64,000 nt of DNA from Tritrichomonas musculus (taxonomy: Eukaryota; Parabasalia; Tritrichomonadida; Tritrichomonadidae): positions 5,456,001-5,520,000 of the forward strand of contig JAPFFF010000002.1 in assembly GCA_039105265.1 (NCBI GenBank), in the 5' to 3' direction. The position numbers were made by a program, and so were the translations under genes. This document shows, in pieces, positions 52,289 to 61,900 of this stretch. Each line of letters starts with the position of its first letter. Within the stretch, counting starts at the first letter, position 1. A model generated the notes under the pieces. The model made no database searches and had not been told where the DNA came from. It was given only the letters and a program-made list of their open reading frames with translations.

Positions 52289-53362
52289 TTATTTTTTTCT
52301 ATTCAAATTTCTTAAACGATTTTTTGCTTCTTCATTTTGCTGATTTGAAGCAAGCTGGTAATATCTAATCGCTTCTTTTGTATTTTTTTGAACTCCAATT
52401 CCTTGTTCAAGGAATTCACCATAAAAACATTGAGCTTCCGGGAGTCCTTGATCAGCAGCAAGTTTAACATATTTGGCTGCTTCACGTAAATTTGATTTTA
52501 CACCAATTCCTTTAGCTAAATCGACTCCATAATTATATTGGGCTTTTGCATAACCTCTATCTGCTGCTAATTTGAAATATGATGCTGCTTCTGCCTGATC
52601 TTTTGATATTCCTTTTCCACTGTCTAGCATTAAGGCGTAATGAAACATTGCGGATGGATCTCCGCCATTTGCAGCTAATCTAAAGTATTTTGCTGCTTTT
52701 TTGGAACTTTTTTTAACACTTCCTGTGCTCGTTCCTGTTAAATATATTTGTCCGAGGTAGAATCTAGCTTTCGGGTCTTTCTGTTCTGCTGATAATTCAA
52801 GGTATTTCTTAGCTTCATCAACATTTTTGAGCAAACCATCTTCTCCTTCCAATAACATTCTGCCGTATTCTGCTTGACTTCTATGATATCCACTATCTGC
52901 TGATGATTTCAAAAGTTCAATCGCTTTCTTTTTGTTTTGTTTAATATATGTGCCATCTTTCAATGCTAGAGCGTATTGATATTGAGCATGAATTATATTT
53001 TGGTCTGATGCAAGTTTGAAATATTGAACGGCTGCAGATTCATCTCGTGTAACACCTTCCCCTGTCATTAGCATTAATCCTAAATTATATTGTGCTTTAG
53101 GGTCATTATTATCTGCAGCAATTTTAAATAAACGTGCGGCTTCAGGAAGATTTTTCGGAATATCATATCCATCACGTAGTAAGACGGCATGATTGTACAT
53201 TGAAGGTACATATCCTTGATCTTCTGATAATTTATACATTTTTTCTGCTAAAATTGGATTACGTTTTACAACTTTTCCTTCTTCAAGCATTACCCCATAT
53301 TTAAATTGCGCTTCTGCATCTCCTGCTTCAGCCAGCTGAATAATTTCTTTAGTCTCTGTCAT
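52289..53362 (-). CDS. Sel1-repeat protein
   Basis: The 357 residues are almost entirely about nine Sel1 repeats of 36-37 residues, each with the pattern A...(Y/F)(K/R)LAAD.G...AQY.YG..L..G. Examples are AARLFKIAADNNDPKAQYN and AASYFKLAADRGYAKAQYN. Unlike the giant kinase genes the repeats are diverged at DNA level, so they are old. No kinase domain, signal or membrane span is present. Such proteins act as superhelical adaptor scaffolds. The partner is unknown. Confidence 0.8.
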   Translation of the reverse strand: MTETKEIIQLAEAGDAEAQFKYGVMLEEGKVVKRNPILAEKMYKLSEDQGYVPSMYNHAVLLRDGYDIPKNLPEAARLFKIAADNNDPKAQYNLGLMLMTGEGVTRDESAAVQYFKLASDQNIIHAQYQYALALKDGTYIKQNKKKAIELLKSSADSGYHRSQAEYGRMLLEGEDGLLKNVDEAKKYLELSAEQKDPKARFYLGQIYLTGTSTGSVKKSSKKAAKYFRLAANGGDPSAMFHYALMLDSGKGISKDQAEAASYFKLAADRGYAKAQYNYGVDLAKGIGVKSNLREAAKYVKLAADQGLPEAQCFYGEFLEQGIGVQKNTKEAIRYYQLASNQQNEEAKNRLRNLNRKK

Positions 53363-53522
53363 TGAATAAATAATTTAACGTAAAATTTATACATTCAATT
53401 TTTGAATTTAGAATATCCTGTGTTGATCTCCATATATAAACAATACAATTTGCATATATATTAATTTTATGCGATTTATTTTGTTTAAACTTCTAAGTAA
53501 ACTGTAAAATGACTTTTATTTT

Positions 53523-53555
<33 letters not shown>

Positions 53556-53577
53556 TATTCAAAATTGAAATATTTAA
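53363..53577. other. Short intergenic region with 32-bp poly-T tract
   Basis: It lies between divergent genes. A run of about 32 T occurs at 53524-53555, close to the start of the ankyrin gene. Similar runs precede or follow other host genes (35141, 50068, 56128, 61259). Confidence 0.6.
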
Positions 53578-53619
53578 ATGAGATCTCTCAAATTAATTGA
53601 AAAAAAAAAAGTTTTTTCA

Positions 53620-54786
53620 ATGAATGTTGAAGAAATAAGAGATAGAATGAAAAAGATTCAAAGTGCTCTTCTTGAGTTTCTTGAAAATGAATCCGATGCT
53701 GAAGAAAATTATGAATTTTTTTTTGAGGTTGTCAACGAATATCATCTAACAGAAGACAAATGTAAGATCAAATCAATATTACAGCTAATAAATGAAATTG
53801 GAAACAATCATCAGCGTGTTTCGAATTTCATTTTTAAGATTGAGCGAATTTTGATAAATTTTAAAAAAGATATCCATAATTTTTTTTCAAATTCAGAAAT
53901 TTTCGAACTTTTTCAATACAACAAAAGAATCCTTCTATTTCTTATTGAAGAAAAAATAATGACGATTGATGAATACATTGTTTCACGAATCACGAGTTAT
54001 AAGTTTTCAGACAAAAACTATTGTGAGTATTTTGGTCCAGAAATCAAACCGTTTCTCACAAAAAAATTCATTCAAAAATATCAAAGTAATAATTCAAATT
54101 TAAGAAATGAAGAATTCATTGAAAAAATTCAGAAAGATTTTCCAGAAGATTTCTATGATAAAAGGAAAGAAGGGGAAAATGACAACTATTTATGTGAGCT
54201 GATTCGAAGAAATCGAGTGAAAGAATTTGGAGTTTATGTCAACCGAAACAATATTTCACTTGATACTTGTATTGAAAAATCAATCTTTGAAACAAATCCA
54301 CTTTTGAATGACTCCAAAATTCATTTGATTGAATATGCATCATTTTATGGTTCAATTGAGATCATCAAATACATGCGAATTAATTGTAATGTTGAATTAT
54401 CATCAAGCATGTGGAAATATGCGATTCACAGTAGGAATGCAGAACTGATCAAATATCTCGAAGACAATGTTATTCAACCACCATTTGGTGAATATGTTGA
54501 AACTCTTAGAGAATCGATTGAAAGTCATCACAATGATGTTACAAAATACATCATTGACTATTTAATTGATGAAGATGATTTACAAGATAGCATTGAAAAC
54601 AATTATTATTGCAATCTTTATCGATATGCAGTTGAATATTACAATTATTGTTTTTTCCCAACAGACATGAAACACAAAAACATGTTTCTTTATTTGGTCA
54701 AATATGGATATTATGAACTTGTGGAACATTATTTATCAGAAGGAAATATTGACATAAATGCAACAATTATAATATTAATCATTTAA
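53620..54786 (+). CDS. Ankyrin-type protein with trichomonad N-terminal domain, truncated
   Basis: The frame opens at ATG 53578, but MNVEEIRDRMKKIQ at 53620 fits the usual family start, giving 388 residues. The N-terminal region (1-170) matches the conserved helical segment of trichomonad DUF3447/ankyrin proteins (ENYEFFFEVVNEY, IFKIERILINFK, EIFELFQYNKRILLFLIEEKI). Ankyrin-like repeats follow (YASFYGSIEIIKYMR, then LVKYGYYELVEHYLSEGNIDIN). The frame ends abruptly within a repeat, and decayed ankyrin units continue to 55361, so this is likely a shortened, possibly non-functional member of a large family. Confidence 0.7.
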   Translation: MNVEEIRDRMKKIQSALLEFLENESDAEENYEFFFEVVNEYHLTEDKCKIKSILQLINEIGNNHQRVSNFIFKIERILINFKKDIHNFFSNSEIFELFQYNKRILLFLIEEKIMTIDEYIVSRITSYKFSDKNYCEYFGPEIKPFLTKKFIQKYQSNNSNLRNEEFIEKIQKDFPEDFYDKRKEGENDNYLCELIRRNRVKEFGVYVNRNNISLDTCIEKSIFETNPLLNDSKIHLIEYASFYGSIEIIKYMRINCNVELSSSMWKYAIHSRNAELIKYLEDNVIQPPFGEYVETLRESIESHHNDVTKYIIDYLIDEDDLQDSIENNYYCNLYRYAVEYYNYCFFPTDMKHKNMFLYLVKYGYYELVEHYLSEGNIDINATIIILII

Positions 54787-55361
54787 ATGACATTTTAGAT
54801 CAAAAACTTTCATGATATTCATATCTATCTTTTTTTTCACTTTATTGAAAAATTGAATGATTTATGATATTTAACCCGAGTATTTAATTATACGGCGTTG
54901 ATTTTGGCTACAAAAATAGGCTATAAAGAAATTGTTGAAATATTATTAAAACAAGAAGGTATTGATATCAATATGAAAAGCATTTTATATCAAATATATA
55001 TATTGGATTCAAATCTCATTTTTTTCATTTGATTTAAAAAATGAATAATTTTTGGAATTTAACTCAAACATTTAATGACACAGCGTTATTTTCTGCTGCA
55101 GAAAAAGGCCATACAGAAATTGTTGAGATATTATTAAACCAAGAAGATATCGATATCAACATGAAAGACATTTTAAACAAAAAAACAATCATAATATTCA
55201 AATCTAACTTTTTTATTATATTGAAAAAATGAATGATTTATGGAATTTTGAAATATTTTTTTTTTACCAAAGGGCTATTGATATTGCAAAAAAAAGAAAT
55301 CATCAAAAAATTGTTGAACTTCTTTCTAAAAAGGCCAATCAAAACAACATTCTTAGTTAAT
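54787..55361 (+). pseudogene. Decayed ankyrin repeats continuing the upstream gene
   Basis: Three ankyrin units can be read in different frames: ALILATKIGYKEIVEILLKQ near 54892, ALFSAAEKGHTEIVEILLNQ near 55084 and AIDIAKKRNHQKIVELLSKK near 55267. Each of the first two is followed by an insert containing KSIL/KDILN and then an ATG-AAT-like segment. Starts are 192 and 183 bases apart, both multiples of three, so the units were once in one frame. Stops and frameshifts now interrupt them. The final unit ends near 55361. Confidence 0.7.
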
Positions 55362-55449
55362 AAAATGAAGCCTGAATGTTTGATAAAAACTAATTACTAA
55401 ATCATAATCAAAATTAAATATATTTTAATCTTTAATAGAATAGTATTTT

Positions 55450-56030
55450 AATGAGTGCTTTCTTGGAGAAGCTCAGAAGCCATGAATTTCAAAGTACCAA
55501 GTCCAGCTGTTTTGACTGTGTTTGAGTTGTAACATCAAATATACAAGAGGCCCAGAAATCAGTTAATTTGACGTTCTTTTAATGATCAAGAAGGCTATTT
55601 TCTGGCTTCATATCGCGATGAGTTATTCAATGTGAGTGAACCTCCTTCATTGCAAAATTGAGTTCATATTTGCTTGCGACTTTTTCAATATCACTCATTT
55701 CGCTAATGATGTAACTGAGATTGTATGGGCAGTACTCAAGCAGAATGTTCGGAGGATGAGTTGAATCACCAAAGAAAATTCCGTACGTTTTAATGATATT
55801 GCGGCAATATTGATGAAGACTGCTCGTTATTTCATATTCTTGAAAGAAACGTTAAATTACTTTGAAACTTTCGCTGCTACTGTCATTTTCCTGATTTTTG
55901 ATTTTTTCAACTTCGAGAGATCAGAATCAAGAATCTTCAGTGCAAATGTTTCTTGGCGAGCAACTTTGATAACTTCAGACTGACCTACACGTCCAATTAT
56001 CTCGATGTGTGTTATACTGTCAATTTATAT
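55450..56030 (-). pseudogene. Protein kinase pseudogene
   Basis: On the minus strand kinase landmarks appear in several frames. They are TFALKIL (ATP-binding Lys region) near 55950, IIKTYGIFFGDSTHPPNILL near 55770, THRDMKPEN (catalytic loop) near 55605, and KLTDFW where DFG is expected near 55560. Several stops and frame changes separate them. The order is that of a complete kinase N-lobe to C-lobe, so it is a dead copy of a trichomonad TKL-like kinase. The flanks 55362-55449 and 56031-56227 contain nothing recognisable except a poly-T run at 56128-56144. Confidence 0.75.
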
Positions 56031-56227
56031 TCTTTGAAAATTTGACATTAAAAAGAAATCACCACTTAAGTGAAAATTAAGATAAATATCTTATAAAACA
56101 TTGAAATATCAGATTTATTTACAATTTTTTTTTTTTTTTTTAACTTTTTATGAATAAATAATGATAATAATTTTTTATCTCATAGACCAAAAATTCATTT
56201 AAAAAGTTATATTGTTTATTGTTCATC

Positions 56228-59200
56228 ATGTTTGAGAACTTGGAACGCTTTCATGATTATTGGATTAATAATAAAATAAAATATTCAAATAAAAGGTTTA
56301 ACTTAATATTTCAATGCTACTCTTTCATTATTCCACAAAATAATGAAGTTGATTTGACACCAGATATTTATCAAAACATAAAAAAATCCAAAGATATAAT
56401 AATAGATAAATATAAATCATTAAAAAGTCCTGATTCAATTTATTTTATTATTAGTTTTGAAAAATCTTTGATCATTGTTGACCAATCTACAATTTCATTA
56501 CTTCATCCTCTTTTAATAGCAAATCAAGATATTTCGTTTTATTTCCTAAATGAATCAAACAATTTATTTGATCAATATATTAAAATGGAATATAAACAGA
56601 TGAAAGTTGATTGGATCTTTAATGAAGAAATAAAAAATTTTGGTAAGAGGCTCAATATTTTTTCAGAAGACATAACAATGAATAAAATAATGCATAAAAT
56701 TAAGAATAGTATTTCAGGATATTTAATAAAGCGAAGTTATCGCAAAATCAATATTAATAGAATTGAAAAATATAGATCTAAACAAGATAATTCATTTAAT
56801 ATTGAAACAATAGATGATAAAGAAGTAATAAAACTACGAGATATTGGGTCAGGAACTCTTTTTTCAGTAAAATTATATTATCATATTGAAAGAAATGAAC
56901 TTTATGCAGTTAAACAACCAATGATAAATGATCCTGAAATAACTAAGTTATTAAAGCGTGAAACAGATAACTATTCAAAGATTCAACATCCATTCTTACC
57001 AAAATATTATGGTTTTGATGAAAAAACAAATTCTATATATATTGAGTATATAAATGGCCGCACATTAGATTTCATAAAAAATGAATTAAATTTTGATGAG
57101 AATGATAAAATTACAATCATTTATGATTTAATGAATACCATTGATTATCTCCATCAAAATAAATTCATATATCGAGATTTGAAGCCAAATAATATCATTA
57201 TTGATGTAAACAAGACACCTGTTCTGATTGATTTCGATAGAATGATTTTCAGTGAAGAAGATAATATTTCTTACACAAATGATTTTTCATCAAAATATAT
57301 CGCACCTGAAGTTAATAATGGAGAAGTAAATTTTGCAAGCGATGTTTACTCGCTCGGAATGGTAATTGAGTACATAATGAAAGATATCATTTTGAAGGAA
57401 AAATATTCCGTTATTAAAAAAATTTGTGATGGATGCCATAATATGGAATGGCAAAATCGTCCTCCCTTATTAGACATCATTCTAGAATTTTATGTAAATT
57501 ATCATTCGCAAATTCTTGTTGAAAACACATTTGAACAATTTAATGCATATATAAATAGAGTGAGCGATGTCAACAAAAGACTTAATTATTTAACCTTAGC
57601 TGCAAATAACAATTTGTTAGATGCTCAATATCATCTTGCTCATGCTTTGGAAGAAATTGGTGATTTTCAAAAAGCAATTTATTATTATGAAATGGCAGCA
57701 AGACAAAATCATCCTGAAGCGTTGTTTAAACTTGGATTTTTTTATATTTTGGGTTCTCATGTTCATCAAGATGTAAAGAAATCGATTGAATATTTCACAC
57801 GAGCATCCGATTTGAATGAATATAAATCACAATATAATCTTGGAGTTCTTTATTCAGAAGGCAAATATGTTCCATATGACATTGAAAAAGCTATTCATTA
57901 TTATACCCTCTCAGCTAATCAAAACTTTGCTGAAGCTCAATGCAACCTTGGCTTTTTATATGAACGAGGCGAAGGAATCAAAAAAGACATTAAAAAAGCT
58001 ATTGAATACTATATTCTCTCTGCTAATCAAAACTATTATTTAGCACAATATAATCTAGGTATTAAATATGAAAAAGGGATTTATGTGCAAAAAGATATAA
58101 ATGAGGCTATTAAATATTTCTCACTTGCAGCTAATCAAAACTTTCTAGGTGCACAAATTAAACTTGCTGATATATATCTTAATGATGAAACAGTTAAAGA
58201 CATTAATAAGTCAATTAAATATTTGGAATTAGCATCCAAACAAAATGATCTTCAATCTCAATTAACACTTGGCATTATATATTCCGATGGAATAAATATT
58301 CCCCCTGATTATAATAAAGCTATTCATTACTTGATAAATCCAGCAAACAGCAATATAGCACTTGCTCAATATCATCTTGCTCTTGTTTTAGAAAAAATTG
58401 GTGATTTTCAAAAAGCAATTTATTATTATGAAATGGCAGCAAGACAAAATCATCCTGAAGCGTTGTTTAAACTTGGATTTTTTTATATTTTGGGTTCTCA
58501 TGTTCATCAAGATGTAAAGAAATCGATTGAATATTTCACACGAGCATCCGATTTGAATGAATATAAATCACAATATAATCTTGGAGTTCTTTATTCGGAA
58601 GGTAAATATGTTCCATATGACATTGAAAAAGCTATTCATTATTATACCCTCTCAGCTAATCATAACTTTGCCGAAGCTCAATGCAACCTTGGCTTTTTAT
58701 ATGAACGAGGCGAAGGATTTAAAAAAGACATTAAAAAAGCTATTGAATACTATATTCTCTCTGCTAATCAAAACTATTATTTAGCACAATATAATCTAGG
58801 CTTATTATATGAGAAAGGAATTGATGTTCCACAGGATATGAATAAAGCAATTCATTATTTTACTTTGGCAGCAAATAATAATTTTTTAGATGCAAAACTA
58901 AAACTTTCTGAAATATATAGTAGTGGAAAATATGTTGATATTGAAAAATCAATTAAATTTTTTGAATCAAATATTGATTCAAAAAATCCTCTTTTCATTT
59001 ATAAACTTGGTTGTATCTTTTATGAAGAAATATATAATAAATTTGACATTTCTAAAGCAATTCATTATTTTGAACTTGCTGCAAAACTTAGTTTTCCTCC
59101 AGCGCAAAACATTCTTGGTTGTATTTATTCTGAAGGAAAACATGTTCCAATTGATGGTGAAAAAGCTCTTCACTATTTTGAACTTGCAGTTAAAGCCAAT

Positions 59201-61234
59201 GACTCTAGTGCACAATGTAATTTAGGGAATCTTTATTTTGAAGGGAAAATAGTCAAACAAGACAAAACAAAAGCTCTTCATTATTATAAATTGGCATCAG
59301 ATCAACACAATACAAATGCAATGATTATTCTTGGCCAAATTTATTATTTCGACAAAGATGTTAAACGATCTATTAACTATTTTAAAAAAGCATCTGATTT
59401 AAATGACCAAAAAGCACATCATGCACTTGGTTATATATATTACACAGGTGAATTAATTCCAGTAAATATTGATAAAGCAATTCATTATCTTTGTCTTTCA
59501 GCAGACCAAAAGTATTCACCTTCATTGTATCTTCTAGGCAAAATTTATGAACTTGGAAAATATATTCCACGTGACATTAAAAAGGCAATTCATTATTATT
59601 CGCTTGCTTCAGAACTTAAACATCCAATTGCTCAATTGGAACTAGGCAATATATACATTAGTGGCAAATATATTTCAACTGATATAGAAAAAGCAATTAA
59701 ATATTTCACTCTTGCTGCAGATCAAAATTGTATTGAAGCACAATATAATCTTGGCGTTTTATATTCCCAAAAATTAAATGATCATTTTAATATTGAATTA
59801 GCTATTTATTATTTTGAATTATGTTCAAAACGAAATTTTATCCAAGCAAATCTAAATTTGGCTTATATTTATTATGAAGGCAAAAAAGCACCAAAAGATA
59901 TTAAAAAAGCAATTTATTATTTACAATCACCTGCTGAACAAAATAATGCACAAGCTCTAAATTTACTAGGTGTCATATATAAAGAAAATATTGAGTTTGA
60001 CTTTAATAAAAGTCTAAAATATTTTCAACTTGCAGCCAATCAGAAAGATGCTGATGCATTATGTAATCTTGGTATAATTTATTGTAATGGCGAATATGTT
60101 GCACGTGATCTACCTAGAGCAATACATTATTTCAAATTAGCTGCAGAACAAAATCATAGTAACTCATTATATTGCCTAGGGAAAATATTTATGTCTCAAG
60201 ATATAAATAAAGCAATTCATTATTTAAAACTTTCTTCAGATCAAAATAACTTAAATGCATCAAATTTACTTGGTGCTATTTATTTAACCAAAGAATTTTC
60301 GCATTTTGATATTCAAAAAGGAATTCATTACATAGAGCTTGCAGCATCACAGAATTTGGATATTGCACTTTATAATATTGGCTTTCTTTATGAAAAAGGA
60401 AATATTCTTCCAAAAAATATTTTAAAAGCTTTTGAATATTATTCACGCGCTGCAAATTTAAATTTTGCATATGCACAATATAAAATAGGATTTTATTATT
60501 ATACTAGAAAAGAGATCAACAAATCAATTTATTTTTTAACAATGGCATCTAAAAGTATGAGAGCCGTTTGTTTTGAACTTGGTTTTATTTATCATTATGG
60601 AATTCATATTCAACAGGACATTTGGAAAGCAATTAGTTATTATAAAGAAGCTTCGTCAATTGATGTTCAATATGCAAAAAATAATCTTGCAATGATTTAT
60701 AAAAATGGATTTGATAATATTGTTAAGAAGAATATCAATTATTCAATTGAATTGTTCAATGAAGCTATTTACAAAAAAAGTGATATTTTATCAATGTATA
60801 ATTTAGCACATACTTATTTCTATGAAGAAATGATGAATGTATATTTTGATAAAACTGTTGATTTATTGATTAAATCAATAAATGAAAAATTCTCTCCATC
60901 TTTTGAATTGCTTTGTTTGGTTTTGGTAAAACAATTCAATTTTGATATTCAATCAATAGAAAATGAAATAATCACCAGAAAAAAGGATTTTAATGATGAC
61001 CATATGTCAAATTCAATTATTCAATTTATTAAAATTAATAATTTATTGATTAAATCCGTTTTTGATAAGTTTTACAAGTTTTACAAACATTGCACTTTCA
61101 TATATGCATATAACAAAAAAATTGTTTATTCAAGTGAAATTAAAAATCAGAGTTTCCCACAAAAAAAGAAATTTAAAAAGAATATGAAAGATTTATCATC
61201 AGAATTTTATGATGGATTTGGGATTGAGATTTAA
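56228..61234 (+). CDS. Protein kinase with very long Sel1-repeat array
   Basis: The first ATG at 56228 (MFENLERFHDYW) gives 1668 residues. The layout matches the 45033 gene: an N-terminal region (1-190), a kinase domain (about 195-430) and Sel1 repeats (about 440-1560), with a short C-terminal tail. The kinase keeps a VK lysine (YAVKQPM) and the catalytic DLKPNN, but HRD is YRD and DFG is DFD. It may be a weak or pseudo-kinase. The repeats are older than in the sister gene except for one recent 438-bp duplication. Host gene family expanded in trichomonads. Confidence 0.8.
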   Translation: MFENLERFHDYWINNKIKYSNKRFNLIFQCYSFIIPQNNEVDLTPDIYQNIKKSKDIIIDKYKSLKSPDSIYFIISFEKSLIIVDQSTISLLHPLLIANQDISFYFLNESNNLFDQYIKMEYKQMKVDWIFNEEIKNFGKRLNIFSEDITMNKIMHKIKNSISGYLIKRSYRKININRIEKYRSKQDNSFNIETIDDKEVIKLRDIGSGTLFSVKLYYHIERNELYAVKQPMINDPEITKLLKRETDNYSKIQHPFLPKYYGFDEKTNSIYIEYINGRTLDFIKNELNFDENDKITIIYDLMNTIDYLHQNKFIYRDLKPNNIIIDVNKTPVLIDFDRMIFSEEDNISYTNDFSSKYIAPEVNNGEVNFASDVYSLGMVIEYIMKDIILKEKYSVIKKICDGCHNMEWQNRPPLLDIILEFYVNYHSQILVENTFEQFNAYINRVSDVNKRLNYLTLAANNNLLDAQYHLAHALEEIGDFQKAIYYYEMAARQNHPEALFKLGFFYILGSHVHQDVKKSIEYFTRASDLNEYKSQYNLGVLYSEGKYVPYDIEKAIHYYTLSANQNFAEAQCNLGFLYERGEGIKKDIKKAIEYYILSANQNYYLAQYNLGIKYEKGIYVQKDINEAIKYFSLAANQNFLGAQIKLADIYLNDETVKDINKSIKYLELASKQNDLQSQLTLGIIYSDGINIPPDYNKAIHYLINPANSNIALAQYHLALVLEKIGDFQKAIYYYEMAARQNHPEALFKLGFFYILGSHVHQDVKKSIEYFTRASDLNEYKSQYNLGVLYSEGKYVPYDIEKAIHYYTLSANHNFAEAQCNLGFLYERGEGFKKDIKKAIEYYILSANQNYYLAQYNLGLLYEKGIDVPQDMNKAIHYFTLAANNNFLDAKLKLSEIYSSGKYVDIEKSIKFFESNIDSKNPLFIYKLGCIFYEEIYNKFDISKAIHYFELAAKLSFPPAQNILGCIYSEGKHVPIDGEKALHYFELAVKANDSSAQCNLGNLYFEGKIVKQDKTKALHYYKLASDQHNTNAMIILGQIYYFDKDVKRSINYFKKASDLNDQKAHHALGYIYYTGELIPVNIDKAIHYLCLSADQKYSPSLYLLGKIYELGKYIPRDIKKAIHYYSLASELKHPIAQLELGNIYISGKYISTDIEKAIKYFTLAADQNCIEAQYNLGVLYSQKLNDHFNIELAIYYFELCSKRNFIQANLNLAYIYYEGKKAPKDIKKAIYYLQSPAEQNNAQALNLLGVIYKENIEFDFNKSLKYFQLAANQKDADALCNLGIIYCNGEYVARDLPRAIHYFKLAAEQNHSNSLYCLGKIFMSQDINKAIHYLKLSSDQNNLNASNLLGAIYLTKEFSHFDIQKGIHYIELAASQNLDIALYNIGFLYEKGNILPKNILKAFEYYSRAANLNFAYAQYKIGFYYYTRKEINKSIYFLTMASKSMRAVCFELGFIYHYGIHIQQDIWKAISYYKEASSIDVQYAKNNLAMIYKNGFDNIVKKNINYSIELFNEAIYKKSDILSMYNLAHTYFYEEMMNVYFDKTVDLLIKSINEKFSPSFELLCLVLVKQFNFDIQSIENEIITRKKDFNDDHMSNSIIQFIKINNLLIKSVFDKFYKFYKHCTFIYAYNKKIVYSSEIKNQSFPQKKKFKKNMKDLSSEFYDGFGIEI
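57622..58800 (+). repeat. Recent 438-bp internal duplication (two copies, 741 bp apart)
   Basis: The segment 57622-58059 recurs at 58363-58800 with only scattered base changes (for example TCAGAAGGC against TCGGAAGGT). Each copy encodes four Sel1 repeats (about 146 codons). The 741-bp period is a multiple of three, so the frame is kept. The intervening 303 bp in copy 1 has no close second copy nearby. Confidence 0.85.
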
Positions 61235-61257
61235 TAAACAATCTATTTTACATATTT

Positions 61258-61292
<35 letters not shown>

Positions 61293-61900
61293 CACTGATG
61301 ATGCAGTTTAGATGTATGAATTGTAAAAGAATATAAAAAGCACAAAAGCAAATTCCTTAATTGATATCCTTTCGGCCGTATGCCGTACTTGAAGATTTTT
61401 TATGTAAAGTATTCAAAAAGTTGCACTTTTGCCGCGTGCCGTATAAGTTTTGTAAAATAAACTATTCAATGAACGACCAAATAGCCGTATTTTATAAAAC
61501 CGCCGAAGGGCTACTTAATTGATATTGCAATTGAATATATTCAATTTATTGAATAGTTTATAATAAAACTTAAAAATCAAGTTTTACTAATTAAATCATA
61601 TATTTTATCTTGTCTATTATATTTATCATCTCTCTATAAGTTAAGTTCAAGATCTTGAACTTAGATCAAGTTAAATTTAATTAATTAATTTAATCAATTA
61701 AATTAAGGCGAAGTGACAAACTATAGAAAAAGTTACACCATTTTTTTCTGAGGAAAATTCGTTATTCTGACTTTTTGAGTTAATTGAGAAGGCATACAAA
61801 AAGTTCTAAAATTTTCTTGTAAAGTTTTGAAAAAGTTCACTAAGATAAAACCATGAAAAAGCGCCATTTTTATAGAACTAAACCAATCAAAGAAACCGAG
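61235..61900. other. Intergenic region with poly-T, GCCGTA words and palindromes
   Basis: A T-run of about 34 occurs at 61259-61292. Between 61365 and 61515 the words GGCCGTATGCCGTA, GCCGCGTGCCGTATAAG and AGCCGTATTTTATA recur in otherwise A/T-rich DNA. A perfect 22-bp palindrome centred on AGATCT lies at 61642-61663. An inverted pair TAAAACTT/AAGTTTTA occurs near 61562-61585. No gene is visible. The last 100 bases are the leader of the satellite unit. Confidence 0.6.
61642..61663. repeat. Perfect 22-bp palindrome
   Basis: TAAGTTCAAGA followed directly by its reverse complement TCTTGAACTTA, with no loop. It could form a cruciform or bind a dimeric protein. The flanks are A/T-rich with further imperfect inverted repeats. 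Confidence 0.8.

Noticed and set aside
54787-55361. Ankyrin pieces joined by introns
   Set aside because: The gaps lack the conserved trichomonad intron ends. They contain repeated insert sequence with stops, so decay explains them better.
57816-58784. Two matching 75-codon frames
   Set aside because: They are shadows in another frame of the 438-bp duplicated Sel1 segment. Their similarity reflects that duplication.
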